Source of the DNA: Pseudoramibacter alactolyticus ATCC 23263
GTDB taxonomy: Bacteria > Bacillota > Clostridia > Eubacteriales > Eubacteriaceae
Direction of reading: 5' to 3'
Assembly: GCF_000185505.1 (NCBI RefSeq)
Contig: NZ_GL622359.1
Span: forward strand, 713,249-767,807
DNA length: 54,559 nt
The notes beneath the pieces are model-generated. The model made no database searches. It saw only the letters and a list, made by a program, of their open reading frames with translations, and was not told the origin of the DNA. Shown in pieces: positions 1-7,293 of this stretch. The position numbers and the translations under genes are program-made. Within the stretch, counting starts at the first letter, position 1. Every line of letters begins with the position of its first letter.

Positions 1-96
1 AAAGTAATAAGTGGATCGGGGTAATCCCATGGCCTTTAGCAGACATTTTAATGGGTGTCCTTCTGCTTTGAGTGCTTTAACGATCGCTGCTTTTTC
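1..96 (-). CDS. IS3-family transposase OrfB, N-terminal fragment
   Basis: Only the first ~30 codons are in the window. The -1 frame relative to OrfA reads KAAIVKALKAEGHPLKCLLK and then a MGLPRSTYYF-like end, the typical opening of IS3-family OrfB (DDE integrase-type transposase) before the catalytic core. No good independent start with a ribosome-binding site is visible; in this family OrfB is usually made as an OrfAB fusion by -1 frameshifting. A run of five A followed by G at about 91-96 (minus strand GCGAAAAAGC) lies in the overlap and is the likeliest slip site, although the classic motif has one more A. The catalytic DDE residues are outside the window. Confidence 0.65.
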
Positions 97-623
97 GCCT
101 TGAGACGAAGAGCTTCCTTTTCTTCTCTCAAGGCGATCTCTTTTTTTATCACTGCGTTCTCGGCCTTTATATAAGCATTCTCCGCCCTTAATCGAACCAG
201 TTCTTCATACTCAGTTTCCACAAGCTTTCTGGGATTATTGATATTGAGTTTCTTCTTCATATCTGGGTACTTTGGCTTTCGTCCTTTCTTTGAACTTATA
301 AGCCCATTATAGCCAGAAATCTTATATTTACGTATCCAACTGTATAAAAGACCATCATTAATCCCAGCTTGTATGGCCACGGAGCGAGCCGATTCACCTG
401 TCAAAACTTCAGAGACAAGATCAAACTTTTCGTCCGCTGTCCAGACTTTGTTAGCATGCTTGTGTTTTAAAATCTCTGGCCCATGACAATCTTCAAGTTC
501 CACCCACTCTCTTACATGCTTCTGAAAAGTTTGGGCTTTGACACCTTTTGGTGTCTTTGGATACTGCTTCTGATGACGATACATTTCAACGCATTTTCTT
601 TTGAACGCATAACTATATCGCAT
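48..623 (-). CDS. IS3-family transposase OrfA (helix-turn-helix DNA-binding subunit)
   Basis: A 191-residue protein. Two helix-turn-helix-like blocks are visible, one near the N-terminus (YSYAFKRKCVEMY) and one in the middle (SARSVAIQAGINDGLLYSWI), followed by a lysine-rich linker and a C-terminal heptad-like stretch (ELVRLRAENAYIKAENAVIK) expected to form the leucine-zipper coiled coil of IS3 OrfA proteins. The start at 623 is chosen because AAGGAGGG lies 7 nt upstream; a longer reading frame to 716 would extend past the element's end. OrfA binds the terminal repeats and is the N-terminal part of the OrfAB transposase. The ribosome-binding site lies inside a hairpin (629-662). Confidence 0.8.
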   Translation of the reverse strand: MRYSYAFKRKCVEMYRHQKQYPKTPKGVKAQTFQKHVREWVELEDCHGPEILKHKHANKVWTADEKFDLVSEVLTGESARSVAIQAGINDGLLYSWIRKYKISGYNGLISSKKGRKPKYPDMKKKLNINNPRKLVETEYEELVRLRAENAYIKAENAVIKKEIALREEKEALRLKAKKQRSLKHSKQKDTH

Positions 624-628
624 AAAAA

Positions 629-662
629 TACCCTCCTTACTGGATGTCCAGTAAAGAGGGTA
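629..662 (-). promoter_or_regulatory. Inverted repeat at IS end that buries the OrfA ribosome-binding site
   Basis: TACCCTCCTTACTGGA and TCCAGTAAAGAGGGTA are inverted copies (15 of 16 positions) separated by TG. In a leftward transcript entering from outside the element they would fold into a stable hairpin containing the AAGGAGGG of orfA. Several IS elements use such a structure to stop read-through transcripts from making transposase; that role here is inferred. Confidence 0.6.
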
Positions 663-721
663 CATATCAAAGAGAGAGTGGGAGCGGCCGGAGCCTTTTG
701 TTTTTATTCCAGACACTGATA

Positions 722-3370
722 TCAGTCATTTTTAAAATGGCGGCCAAGCCACTTGGTCACCTCCACCACGACCAAAGGCGCCAGCGCTGCCAATGCCACA
801 ATCAGCCACTGCATTGGCGCAAGCATCCGGACTCTGAAAAATAAATGCAGTCCCGGCACAAAAATCACAATTAATTGGACAAACGCCGAAATACATAAAG
901 CTCCCCACAGATAACGATTCGTGAACAAGTTGTGGAATGCCGTTTTGCTTTCGCTGCGCACGTTAAGCACATGTGTCAGCTGGGAAAGCCCGAGCACGGC
1001 AAAAACCATCGTCCGGCCGGCCAGCAAATTGTAACGATGGGTGCCATACCAGAAAACCGCCAGGGAAATCAGCGACAACACAATTCCCTGAAAGACGATG
1101 CGTCCGCCAAGGCCACCGGCAAAAATGCTTTCATTACGGCTGCGCGGTTCATAATCCATAATATCATCGTCGTTTTTTTCGACGCCAAGTGCCAATGCCG
1201 GCAGCGAATCCGTTACCAAATTGATCCAAAGAATGTGCACCGGCAAAAGTGGCTGCGCCCAGCCGATGATCGTCGCGACAAAGAGAATCAAAATTTCTGC
1301 AATATTGCAGCTGAGCAGAAAATGCACCGCTTTTTTAATATTGTTGTAAATCCCGCGGCCTTCCCGCACCGCCGAAACAATCGTTGCAAAGTTATCGTCC
1401 GTTAAAATCATATCGGCCGCTTCTTTGGAGACATCGGTCCCGGTGATGCCCATCGCACAACCGATATCCGCTTTTTTAAGCGCCGGTGCATCGTTCACGC
1501 CGTCGCCGGTCATCGCAACCACGTCTCCCCGCCGCTGCCAGGCATTAACAATCCGCACTTTGTGTTCCGGTGAGACCCGTGCATAAACACTGGTCTTTTC
1601 AATAACCTCGTCCAATTCTGCATCTGACAAAGCATCCAATTCCACGCCGGAAAGCGCCCGGGAATCTTCCCTGTAAATATCGAGATCTCTGGCAATGGCC
1701 ACCGCAGTGTTTTTGTGATCACCGGTGATCATCACGGTTTGAATCCCCGCACGGCGGCATTCATCAATGGAAGGCTTCACCTCTTCGCGCGGCGGGTCGA
1801 TCATCCCAGTGAGCCCAGCAAAAATCAAATTCGCTTCCACTGTGCCGACTTCCGCCGCAGGTTGTTCTGGATATTGCCGGAACGCATAGCCTAAAACCCG
1901 ATAGGCGTTGTCAGCCATCTCGGCGTTGGCAGCCATAATTTTTTTGCGTGCCCCATCATCCAACGGCAGTACGTCATAGCCCTTAAGATACTGGGTGCAG
2001 CGCGCCAAAAGCACATCCGGTGCGCCTTTGGTAAAGCTCATAAATGTATCGCCATATGCGTGAATGGTCGTCATAAGCTTTCGATCTGAATCAAAGGGGA
2101 TCTCACCGATACGCGGAATTTCATGCATATTCAGCGCCTTATCAAACCCCAAATCGTCGGCATACGCCACCATGGCGACTTCTGTCGGATCCCCGATTTC
2201 CAAAACCCTTTCGTTTTCTTCGATAATGGATGCATCATTGCAAAGCTCACCAATGCGCACCACAAATTTTTCTGACGGTATAAAACCATCCTCTTTGATC
2301 TTTTCCGCATCGATAATGCCTTCATTGGCATAAACCTTCTTGATGGTCATGCGGTTTTGGGTCAGGGTGCCGGTTTTATCAGTGCAGATCACCGAGGCGC
2401 AGCCCAGCGTTTCCACGGCAGGCAATTTGCGGATAATGGCATGTTTGGCAGCCAAACGCGTTGTGCCCATGGCGAGCACTACCGTTACCACTGCCGGAAG
2501 CCCTTCCGGGATCGCCGCCACCGCAAGTGAAACGGCTGTCAAGAACATTTCGATGGGATTGCCGCCGCGAAGCCACCCGACAGCAAAAATCACAATACAG
2601 GCTGCCAAGGCGGCGATCGCCAAGGTTTTCCCCAGCTGGTTGATGCTGCGGGTCAGCGGGGTCACCGATTTTTCAGAAGTTTGCAGCATCCCGGCGATTT
2701 TTCCGATTTCAGTATCCATTCCGGCACCGGTCACCACAAACCGGCCTCGGCCATAGGTCACCGCCGAACTCATATAAACCATATCGACCCGGTCGCCCAG
2801 CGGTGTTTTGTCATCAAAATCGCCGGTAACCGCCTTTTCAACGGGCACCGATTCACCCGTCAATGCTGATTCCTGCACCTGCAGGGCGGCCTCGGCCACA
2901 ATGCGCCCGTCAGCCGGAACGGCATCCCCGGCATCCAGCACCACAAGATCTCCCGGCACCAAATCTTCCGAACGCACCACCGTCTGCGCTCCGTCCCGAA
3001 TCACCTTGGCTTCCGGGATGGTCAATTGCTTCAGACTTTCCATAGCCGATTCAGCTTTGCTCTCCTGCACCACACCGATCACCGCGTTGAGCACCACGAT
3101 CATTAAAATCAGAACCGTATCGGACACTTCGCCCAAGAACCCGGAAATGATCGCCGCGGCGATGAGCACCACGATCAAAAAATCTTTAAATTGCTCCGCA
3201 AAGCGCACAATCAGAGATTTCTTTTTTCCCTCGGCCAGTTTATTTTTACCATAAACGGTTAACCGACGCGTCGCTTCTTCGGCGGTCAACCCGCAAAGGT
3301 GATCCGTCTTATAAATTTGCTCCGTCTCTTCAACCGATAACAGATAGGCTGATTTTCCTGTTTCGTTCAA
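722..3370 (-). CDS. Cation-translocating P-type ATPase, Ca2+/Mn2+ (P2A) type
   Basis: An 882-residue P-type ATPase of usual length for the bacterial SERCA-like group. In order: cation-ATPase N-domain (CGLTAEEATRRL), two helices, actuator loop with TGES (about 171-174), PEGLP in TM4 (288-292), phosphorylation motif DKTGT (331-335), nucleotide domain, GDGVND hinge motif, and six C-terminal helices. It should export a divalent cation from the cytoplasm using ATP. A TTG start at 3370 is preferred because GAGGAGG lies about 5 nt upstream; an upstream ATG at 3445 falls inside the terminator hairpin of the leader and lacks a ribosome-binding site. The leader carries a yybP-ykoY riboswitch, which points to Mn2+ efflux rather than only Ca2+ (compare the riboswitch-controlled YoaB ATPase of Lactococcus). 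The substrate is inferred from that context. Confidence 0.9.
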   Translation of the reverse strand: MNETGKSAYLLSVEETEQIYKTDHLCGLTAEEATRRLTVYGKNKLAEGKKKSLIVRFAEQFKDFLIVVLIAAAIISGFLGEVSDTVLILMIVVLNAVIGVVQESKAESAMESLKQLTIPEAKVIRDGAQTVVRSEDLVPGDLVVLDAGDAVPADGRIVAEAALQVQESALTGESVPVEKAVTGDFDDKTPLGDRVDMVYMSSAVTYGRGRFVVTGAGMDTEIGKIAGMLQTSEKSVTPLTRSINQLGKTLAIAALAACIVIFAVGWLRGGNPIEMFLTAVSLAVAAIPEGLPAVVTVVLAMGTTRLAAKHAIIRKLPAVETLGCASVICTDKTGTLTQNRMTIKKVYANEGIIDAEKIKEDGFIPSEKFVVRIGELCNDASIIEENERVLEIGDPTEVAMVAYADDLGFDKALNMHEIPRIGEIPFDSDRKLMTTIHAYGDTFMSFTKGAPDVLLARCTQYLKGYDVLPLDDGARKKIMAANAEMADNAYRVLGYAFRQYPEQPAAEVGTVEANLIFAGLTGMIDPPREEVKPSIDECRRAGIQTVMITGDHKNTAVAIARDLDIYREDSRALSGVELDALSDAELDEVIEKTSVYARVSPEHKVRIVNAWQRRGDVVAMTGDGVNDAPALKKADIGCAMGITGTDVSKEAADMILTDDNFATIVSAVREGRGIYNNIKKAVHFLLSCNIAEILILFVATIIGWAQPLLPVHILWINLVTDSLPALALGVEKNDDDIMDYEPRSRNESIFAGGLGGRIVFQGIVLSLISLAVFWYGTHRYNLLAGRTMVFAVLGLSQLTHVLNVRSESKTAFHNLFTNRYLWGALCISAFVQLIVIFVPGLHLFFRVRMLAPMQWLIVALAALAPLVVVEVTKWLGRHFKND

Positions 3371-3410
3371 TTTTTCCTCCTCGAATCGCGGACGCCCCGA
3401 TGCCCCTACG

Positions 3411-3460
3411 TTAAAAAAGACCTTTGTTTCAACGCAGTATTGCATTGAAACAAAGGTCTT
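3411..3460 (-). terminator. Riboswitch expression platform: intrinsic terminator in the ATPase leader
   Basis: A perfect 16-bp inverted repeat (3417-3432 with 3445-3460, 12-nt loop) is followed on the minus strand by TTTTTT. Its 5' arm contains AGACCTTTG, which is also the 3' strand of aptamer helix P1, so the two structures exclude each other. Confidence 0.88.
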
Positions 3461-3546
3461 ACTCGCAAATAATCATTTGATACCTGACCGGGGACATGCC
3501 CGAAATGACGATCAGATAAACCCATGGGTGAGTTACTCCCCTTTGA
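3451..3546 (-). promoter_or_regulatory. yybP-ykoY (manganese) riboswitch aptamer
   Basis: The minus strand shows the hallmark elements: CAAAGGGGAGTA at the 5' side (3545 downward), an internal hairpin region, and TAAGACCTTTG at the 3' side. P1 forms from CAAAGG (3540-3545) and CCTTTG (3451-3456). In this Rfam family Mn2+ bridges the two conserved loops and stabilises P1. Here P1 formation would take the 5' arm of the terminator, so Mn2+ should switch the downstream ATPase gene on. Identified by eye from the consensus. Confidence 0.85.
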
Positions 3547-3555
3547 ATGTACCGT

Positions 3556-3584
3556 AGTATACCAAAGCTTTTGACGAATGTAAA
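3556..3584 (-). promoter_or_regulatory. Sigma-A promoter of the riboswitch/ATPase unit
   Basis: TTTACA (3579-3584), a 17-nt spacer and TATACT (3556-3561) on the minus strand. Transcription would start about 7 nt on, immediately before P1 of the riboswitch. Confidence 0.8.
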
Positions 3585-3614
3585 GTTTAAAAATTCAGCC
3601 TGCCGGATTCTTAA

Positions 3615-6257
3615 TTAAGCTTCCAGTGCCTGGATGCGGTCGCACACCTGAGCCAGCTTTTCCCGGTTTTCCCGATCCTTGCCTTTTTCCTTTTCAATCA
3701 CAGCATCCGGCGCATTGGCCAGAAATTTTTCGTTTTTGAGTTTCCCGCTGGTCTGTTTCAGATCTTTTTCAATCTTGGTCTTTTCTTTGTTCAGCCGAGC
3801 CAGTTCCCTTTCTTTGTCTACCAAATCGTTAAGTGCCAAATAGAGGGTGGAATCCTCCACCACTGCCGCGACATAATCCGCCTTGACTTCGTCCAAATCA
3901 ATGGCGTGCACGGCAGACACGCCGGCCATCTTGCCCAGCATATCCAAGGCAGCCGTCAAAACCGCGATATCCGCTGCATTATCGGTCGTCACAAAAACAT
4001 CGGCCTGCTTTTTGGACGGCACGCCCGTTTCCTTGCGGATCTTCCGGATCGCACGGATCGCGCCCATCAAATAAGTCACCTGTTTTTCTTCGGCTTCAAA
4101 AATCAGCGCGTCGTCGGCCTTCGGCCAGGGCGCCACAATGATAGCCTTATCCGACGCCGGCAAATAGTGGTAAATTTCTTCAGTGATGAAGGGCGTCACC
4201 GGATGCAGGAGCTTTAAAATATTTTGCAGCACATAATTCAGCGTGGTCAGCGCAGCCTTTTTGCTGACGGCATCATCCGAATTAAAACGCGGCTTGACCA
4301 TTTCGATGTACCAGTCACAAAATTCACTCCAGGTAAAATCGTAAATCTTGGAAGCGGCGATCCCCAGCTCGTACTTTTCCATATTGGCCGTGGCTTCGGC
4401 GATGGTCTGATTGAGCCGGCTCAAAATCCATTTGTCGGTGAGCTCCAACCGCACATTTTTAACGTCGAGGTCCGTGTCTTCTGTCATGTTCATCAGCACA
4501 AAACGAGAAGCGTTCCAGATTTTATTCAGAAAATTGCGGCTGGATTCGATTTTATCCTGAGTCCAGCGGATGTCGTTGCCCGCTGAGTTTCCGGTGATGA
4601 TGGCAAAGCGCAGCGCATCCGCCGAATAGTCTTCAATCACTTCGAGCGGATCGATGCCGTTGCCCAGCGATTTGCTCATCTTGCGGCCCTGCGCGTCCCG
4701 GATGAGTCCATGGATATACACATCCGAAAAAGGCACTTCCCCCATGGCATCTATCCCCATAAAAATCATCCGAGCCACCCAGAAGAAAATAATATCGTAA
4801 CCCGTAACCAGCACATCATTGGGATAGAATTTTTTAAGATCGTCCGTATCTTCCGGCCAACCGATGGTCGAAAACGGCCAGAGCGCCGACGAGAACCAAG
4901 TGTCGAGCACATCCGGATCCTGTGTCAGATGGGTGTGACCGCATTTGGGGCAAACCGCCGGCGTTTCTTCCGCCACGATCAGTTCACCGCAATCGTCGCA
5001 GGTCCAGGCAGGAATGCGATGCCCCCACCAAAGCTGGCGGGAGATGCACCAGTCGCGGACATTTTCCATCCAATTAAAATAAATCTTTTCAAAGCGCTCG
5101 GGAATGAATCGGGTCTTGCTTTGCTGCACCGCCGCGATGGCCGGCTCCGCCAGCGGTTTCATATCCACAAACCACTGCTCGGAAGTCATGGTCTCCACCG
5201 TGGTGTGGCAGCGGTAGCAATGGCCCACATTGTGCACATGATCTTCGGTTTTAACCAAATAGCCTTGGGCGTCCAAGTCCTTTAAAATGGCTTCGCGGCA
5301 TTCATAACGATCCATCCCGGCGTATTTCCCGCATTTGTCGTTCATCGTGCCGTCTTCGTTCATGATGTTGATTTCTTCAAGGTTATGGCGCTTGCCAACC
5401 GCATAGTCATTGGGGTCGTGAGCCGGCGTCATCTTCACTACGCCCGTCCCGAAAGCCATATCCACATAATCATCCGCCACCACGGGAATCCGTCTGTTGA
5501 CCAGCGGCAGCATGACGTCCCTGCTCACCAGATCGGTATAGCGCTCGTCGGCAGGGTTCACTGCCACGCCGGTATCTCCGAGCATGGTTTCCGGCCGGGT
5601 GGTCGCGACGACCACTTCGCCCTCGCCATCGGCATAGGGATAGCGCAGATGCCAAAGATGGCCGTTTTCTTCCTCATATTCTACCTCAGCGTCGGAAAGC
5701 GCCGTCTGACAATCCGGGCACCAATTGATGATGCGGCTGCCTTTGTAAATCAAACCGGCTTCGTAAAGGCGCACAAAGGTGGATTTTACCGCTTTGGAAC
5801 AGCCTTCGTCCATCGTGAAGCGTTCCCGGTCCCAATCGCAGGATGCTCCGAGTTTGGTGATTTGCTGACGGATGCGATTGCGATAAAACTTTGCCCAATC
5901 CCAAGCATATTCCAGAAACTCCTCCCGGGTCAAATCGCTTTTGGATCGGTTTTCTTCTTCTTTGATTTGATTGAGCACCTTGACTTCCGTTGCAATGGAC
6001 GCGTGATCCATTCCCGGCACCCAAAGCGCCGCGTAGCCCTGCATCCGCTTGAAGCGAATCAACGCATCCTGCAGGGTGTTGTCAAAAGCATGCCCCATAT
6101 GCAACTGCCCCGTAATATTCGGCGGCGGCATAATGATGGTGTAGGCCTCGCCGTTCGGATGAACCTCCGGTTTGAAATAGCCGGCATTCCGCCACCAATC
6201 ATAAATTCTATTTTCAACCTCATGGGGTTCGTAAACTTTCGACATTTCCTTTTTCAT
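3615..6257 (-). CDS. valS: Valyl-tRNA synthetase
   Basis: 880 residues, normal for ValRS. It charges tRNA-Val with valine in the cytoplasm and edits mischarged threonine. Visible: class I signature HMGH at 53-56 after PPPNITGQL, editing (CP1) domain with ATTRPETMLGDTG near 219-230, a zinc-type cysteine set around 420-439 (CDDCGE..CPKCG), KMSKS at 526-530, and a C-terminal tRNA-binding coiled coil (LNDLVDKERELARLNKEK). The start at 6257 has AAAGGA about 7 nt upstream. Unlike many Firmicute valS genes, the leader (6258-6332) has no T-box: no AGGGTGGNACC element is present. Confidence 0.97.
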   Translation of the reverse strand: MKKEMSKVYEPHEVENRIYDWWRNAGYFKPEVHPNGEAYTIIMPPPNITGQLHMGHAFDNTLQDALIRFKRMQGYAALWVPGMDHASIATEVKVLNQIKEEENRSKSDLTREEFLEYAWDWAKFYRNRIRQQITKLGASCDWDRERFTMDEGCSKAVKSTFVRLYEAGLIYKGSRIINWCPDCQTALSDAEVEYEEENGHLWHLRYPYADGEGEVVVATTRPETMLGDTGVAVNPADERYTDLVSRDVMLPLVNRRIPVVADDYVDMAFGTGVVKMTPAHDPNDYAVGKRHNLEEINIMNEDGTMNDKCGKYAGMDRYECREAILKDLDAQGYLVKTEDHVHNVGHCYRCHTTVETMTSEQWFVDMKPLAEPAIAAVQQSKTRFIPERFEKIYFNWMENVRDWCISRQLWWGHRIPAWTCDDCGELIVAEETPAVCPKCGHTHLTQDPDVLDTWFSSALWPFSTIGWPEDTDDLKKFYPNDVLVTGYDIIFFWVARMIFMGIDAMGEVPFSDVYIHGLIRDAQGRKMSKSLGNGIDPLEVIEDYSADALRFAIITGNSAGNDIRWTQDKIESSRNFLNKIWNASRFVLMNMTEDTDLDVKNVRLELTDKWILSRLNQTIAEATANMEKYELGIAASKIYDFTWSEFCDWYIEMVKPRFNSDDAVSKKAALTTLNYVLQNILKLLHPVTPFITEEIYHYLPASDKAIIVAPWPKADDALIFEAEEKQVTYLMGAIRAIRKIRKETGVPSKKQADVFVTTDNAADIAVLTAALDMLGKMAGVSAVHAIDLDEVKADYVAAVVEDSTLYLALNDLVDKERELARLNKEKTKIEKDLKQTSGKLKNEKFLANAPDAVIEKEKGKDRENREKLAQVCDRIQALEA

Positions 6258-6332
6258 GCATTGATCCTTTCCTGCACAGCGAACGAACGCTTGTATTGAA
6301 TGGGGATTTCCTTGATTTTTAATGGCTTTAAT

Positions 6333-6361
6333 ATTCTATCGCAAGTATTTTCTTTTTTCAA
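6333..6361 (-). promoter_or_regulatory. Probable valS promoter
   Basis: TTGAAA (6356-6361), 17-nt spacer, TAGAAT (6333-6338) on the minus strand, about 75 nt before the start codon. Confidence 0.65.
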
Positions 6362-6404
6362 TCACCGACAAAAAGTTCTTCATAACACTGGAGTGCCTTC
6401 CTAT

Positions 6405-6424
6405 CAAAAAAGACCCAAAGGTCT
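6405..6424 (-). terminator. Intrinsic terminator after the D,D-carboxypeptidase gene
   Basis: Minus strand AGACC-TTTG-GGTCT followed by TTTTT; a short stem, 25 nt past the stop codon and just before the valS promoter. Confidence 0.6.
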
Positions 6425-6447
6425 CCCTTCAGGTCCTGCTTTTTCAG

Positions 6448-7242
6448 TTATTGTCCGTCAATAACCGTGGCCAATTTCGCGTTCTTCGCAAGATATTCTT
6501 CATAGGAAAGGCCGCTGGCGTTCACCTTTGTCGCCAGATCCTTCCCCAGATAGCGAATGTGCCAGGGCTCATAGCTGTAGCCGGTGCTCGCTTCCTTCCC
6601 TTTAGGAAAGCGGACGATGAAGCCGTATTCGTGGGCGTGAGCCGCGAGCCATTTTCCTTCGTTGGTCTGGATAAAGCGCTCCTGCAAATCACCGCTCATC
6701 GCCCGACAGGTCACATCCATGGCGAACCCGCTTTGATGTTCGCTTTGTCCCGCCTTGGAGCTAATGGCATTGGCTCTGGCTCTACCCATCGAGGCCATGT
6801 GATTGCTGAAAATCTTCTGCTGATCGGCATACGAACGGTACCCGGAAGAGCAATACAAATTCACGCCGGCCTTTTTTCCAGCATTAAACATGGTCGCCAA
6901 AGCCTGAGCCGCTTCTTTGCGCAGATACACCGTGCGATAACTCGCCGCGTTTACCTTCACCAGATCTTTCGGCACATAAGAAGGCGGCAGCGTATGTGTT
7001 TTATTAATGAGCTGGGCGGTATTGCCGGTCTGCGCCGCAGCGTTTTTAAGTTTTGTCTGCGGCGACAAGGCTGGCTGCTTTGGGCTTTGGGCCTCGGTTT
7101 TTGTCTGTTGCTTTTGTGCCGCGTGACGTTTTCGGCGCGTGCAGGCACGCACGCTTGTCATCACCAAAAGAACAACCAATAATAAAAGCGCAATCAACAA
7201 TATTTCTCGTCGTCTTTTTTTTGTCAGGCTTTTATTAACCAC
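6448..7242 (-). CDS. D-alanyl-D-alanine carboxypeptidase, M15B (VanY/DdcY) family, membrane-anchored
   Basis: 264 residues with a short basic N-terminus, one membrane helix (about 14-31, REILLIALLLLVVLLVMTSV) and a low-complexity linker, then a zinc peptidase domain. The M15B signatures are present: SGYRSYADQQKIF, SEHQSGFAMDVTC (zinc His and Asp) and YEPWHIRYLG (zinc His and catalytic Glu). It should trim the terminal D-Ala from peptidoglycan stem peptides outside the cell. The start is GTG at 7242, with GGAGGG 4 nt upstream. It lies 51 bp after polC, probably at the end of the same transcript. There are no van genes nearby, so a housekeeping rather than a resistance role is likely. Confidence 0.88.
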   Translation of the reverse strand: MVNKSLTKKRRREILLIALLLLVVLLVMTSVRACTRRKRHAAQKQQTKTEAQSPKQPALSPQTKLKNAAAQTGNTAQLINKTHTLPPSYVPKDLVKVNAASYRTVYLRKEAAQALATMFNAGKKAGVNLYCSSGYRSYADQQKIFSNHMASMGRARANAISSKAGQSEHQSGFAMDVTCRAMSGDLQERFIQTNEGKWLAAHAHEYGFIVRFPKGKEASTGYSYEPWHIRYLGKDLATKVNASGLSYEEYLAKNAKLATVIDGQ

Positions 7243-7293
7243 AGCACCCTCCCCGCATTTCTCACATTTTATCGCTTATTATTTTATCATCAC

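Larger units (their letters stand above)
1..664 (-). mobile_element. IS3-family insertion sequence, right part only (cut by window edge)
   Basis: The element reads leftward and leaves the window at base 1. It contains a helix-turn-helix OrfA and, in the -1 frame, the start of OrfB, the arrangement of the IS3 family (IS150-like group). The outer end is probably at 664, where the minus strand begins TGTACCCTCTTTACTGGACA, a TG-start terminus as in IS3 elements. The other end and any target duplication lie outside the window. It sits 58 bp beyond the stop codon of the P-type ATPase gene, so it may have separated that gene from its original terminator. Family assignment is from protein features, not from a database match. 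Confidence 0.8.

Noticed and set aside
722..730. Terminator for the P-type ATPase in the GC-rich GGCTCCGGCCGCTCC stretch near 681-695
   Set aside because: The arms do not pair well (GGCTCC faces GCTCC) and there is no T run on the minus strand.
5385..6299. A 304-codon plus-strand open frame opposite valS
   Set aside because: It is antisense to unambiguous ValRS coding sequence, has no ribosome-binding site and no recognisable domain; long antisense frames are expected in this codon usage.
6448..7242. Vancomycin resistance (vanY) interpretation of the carboxypeptidase
   Set aside because: No vanH, vanA, vanX or vanRS genes are nearby, and the M15B family is common in Firmicute cell-wall maintenance.
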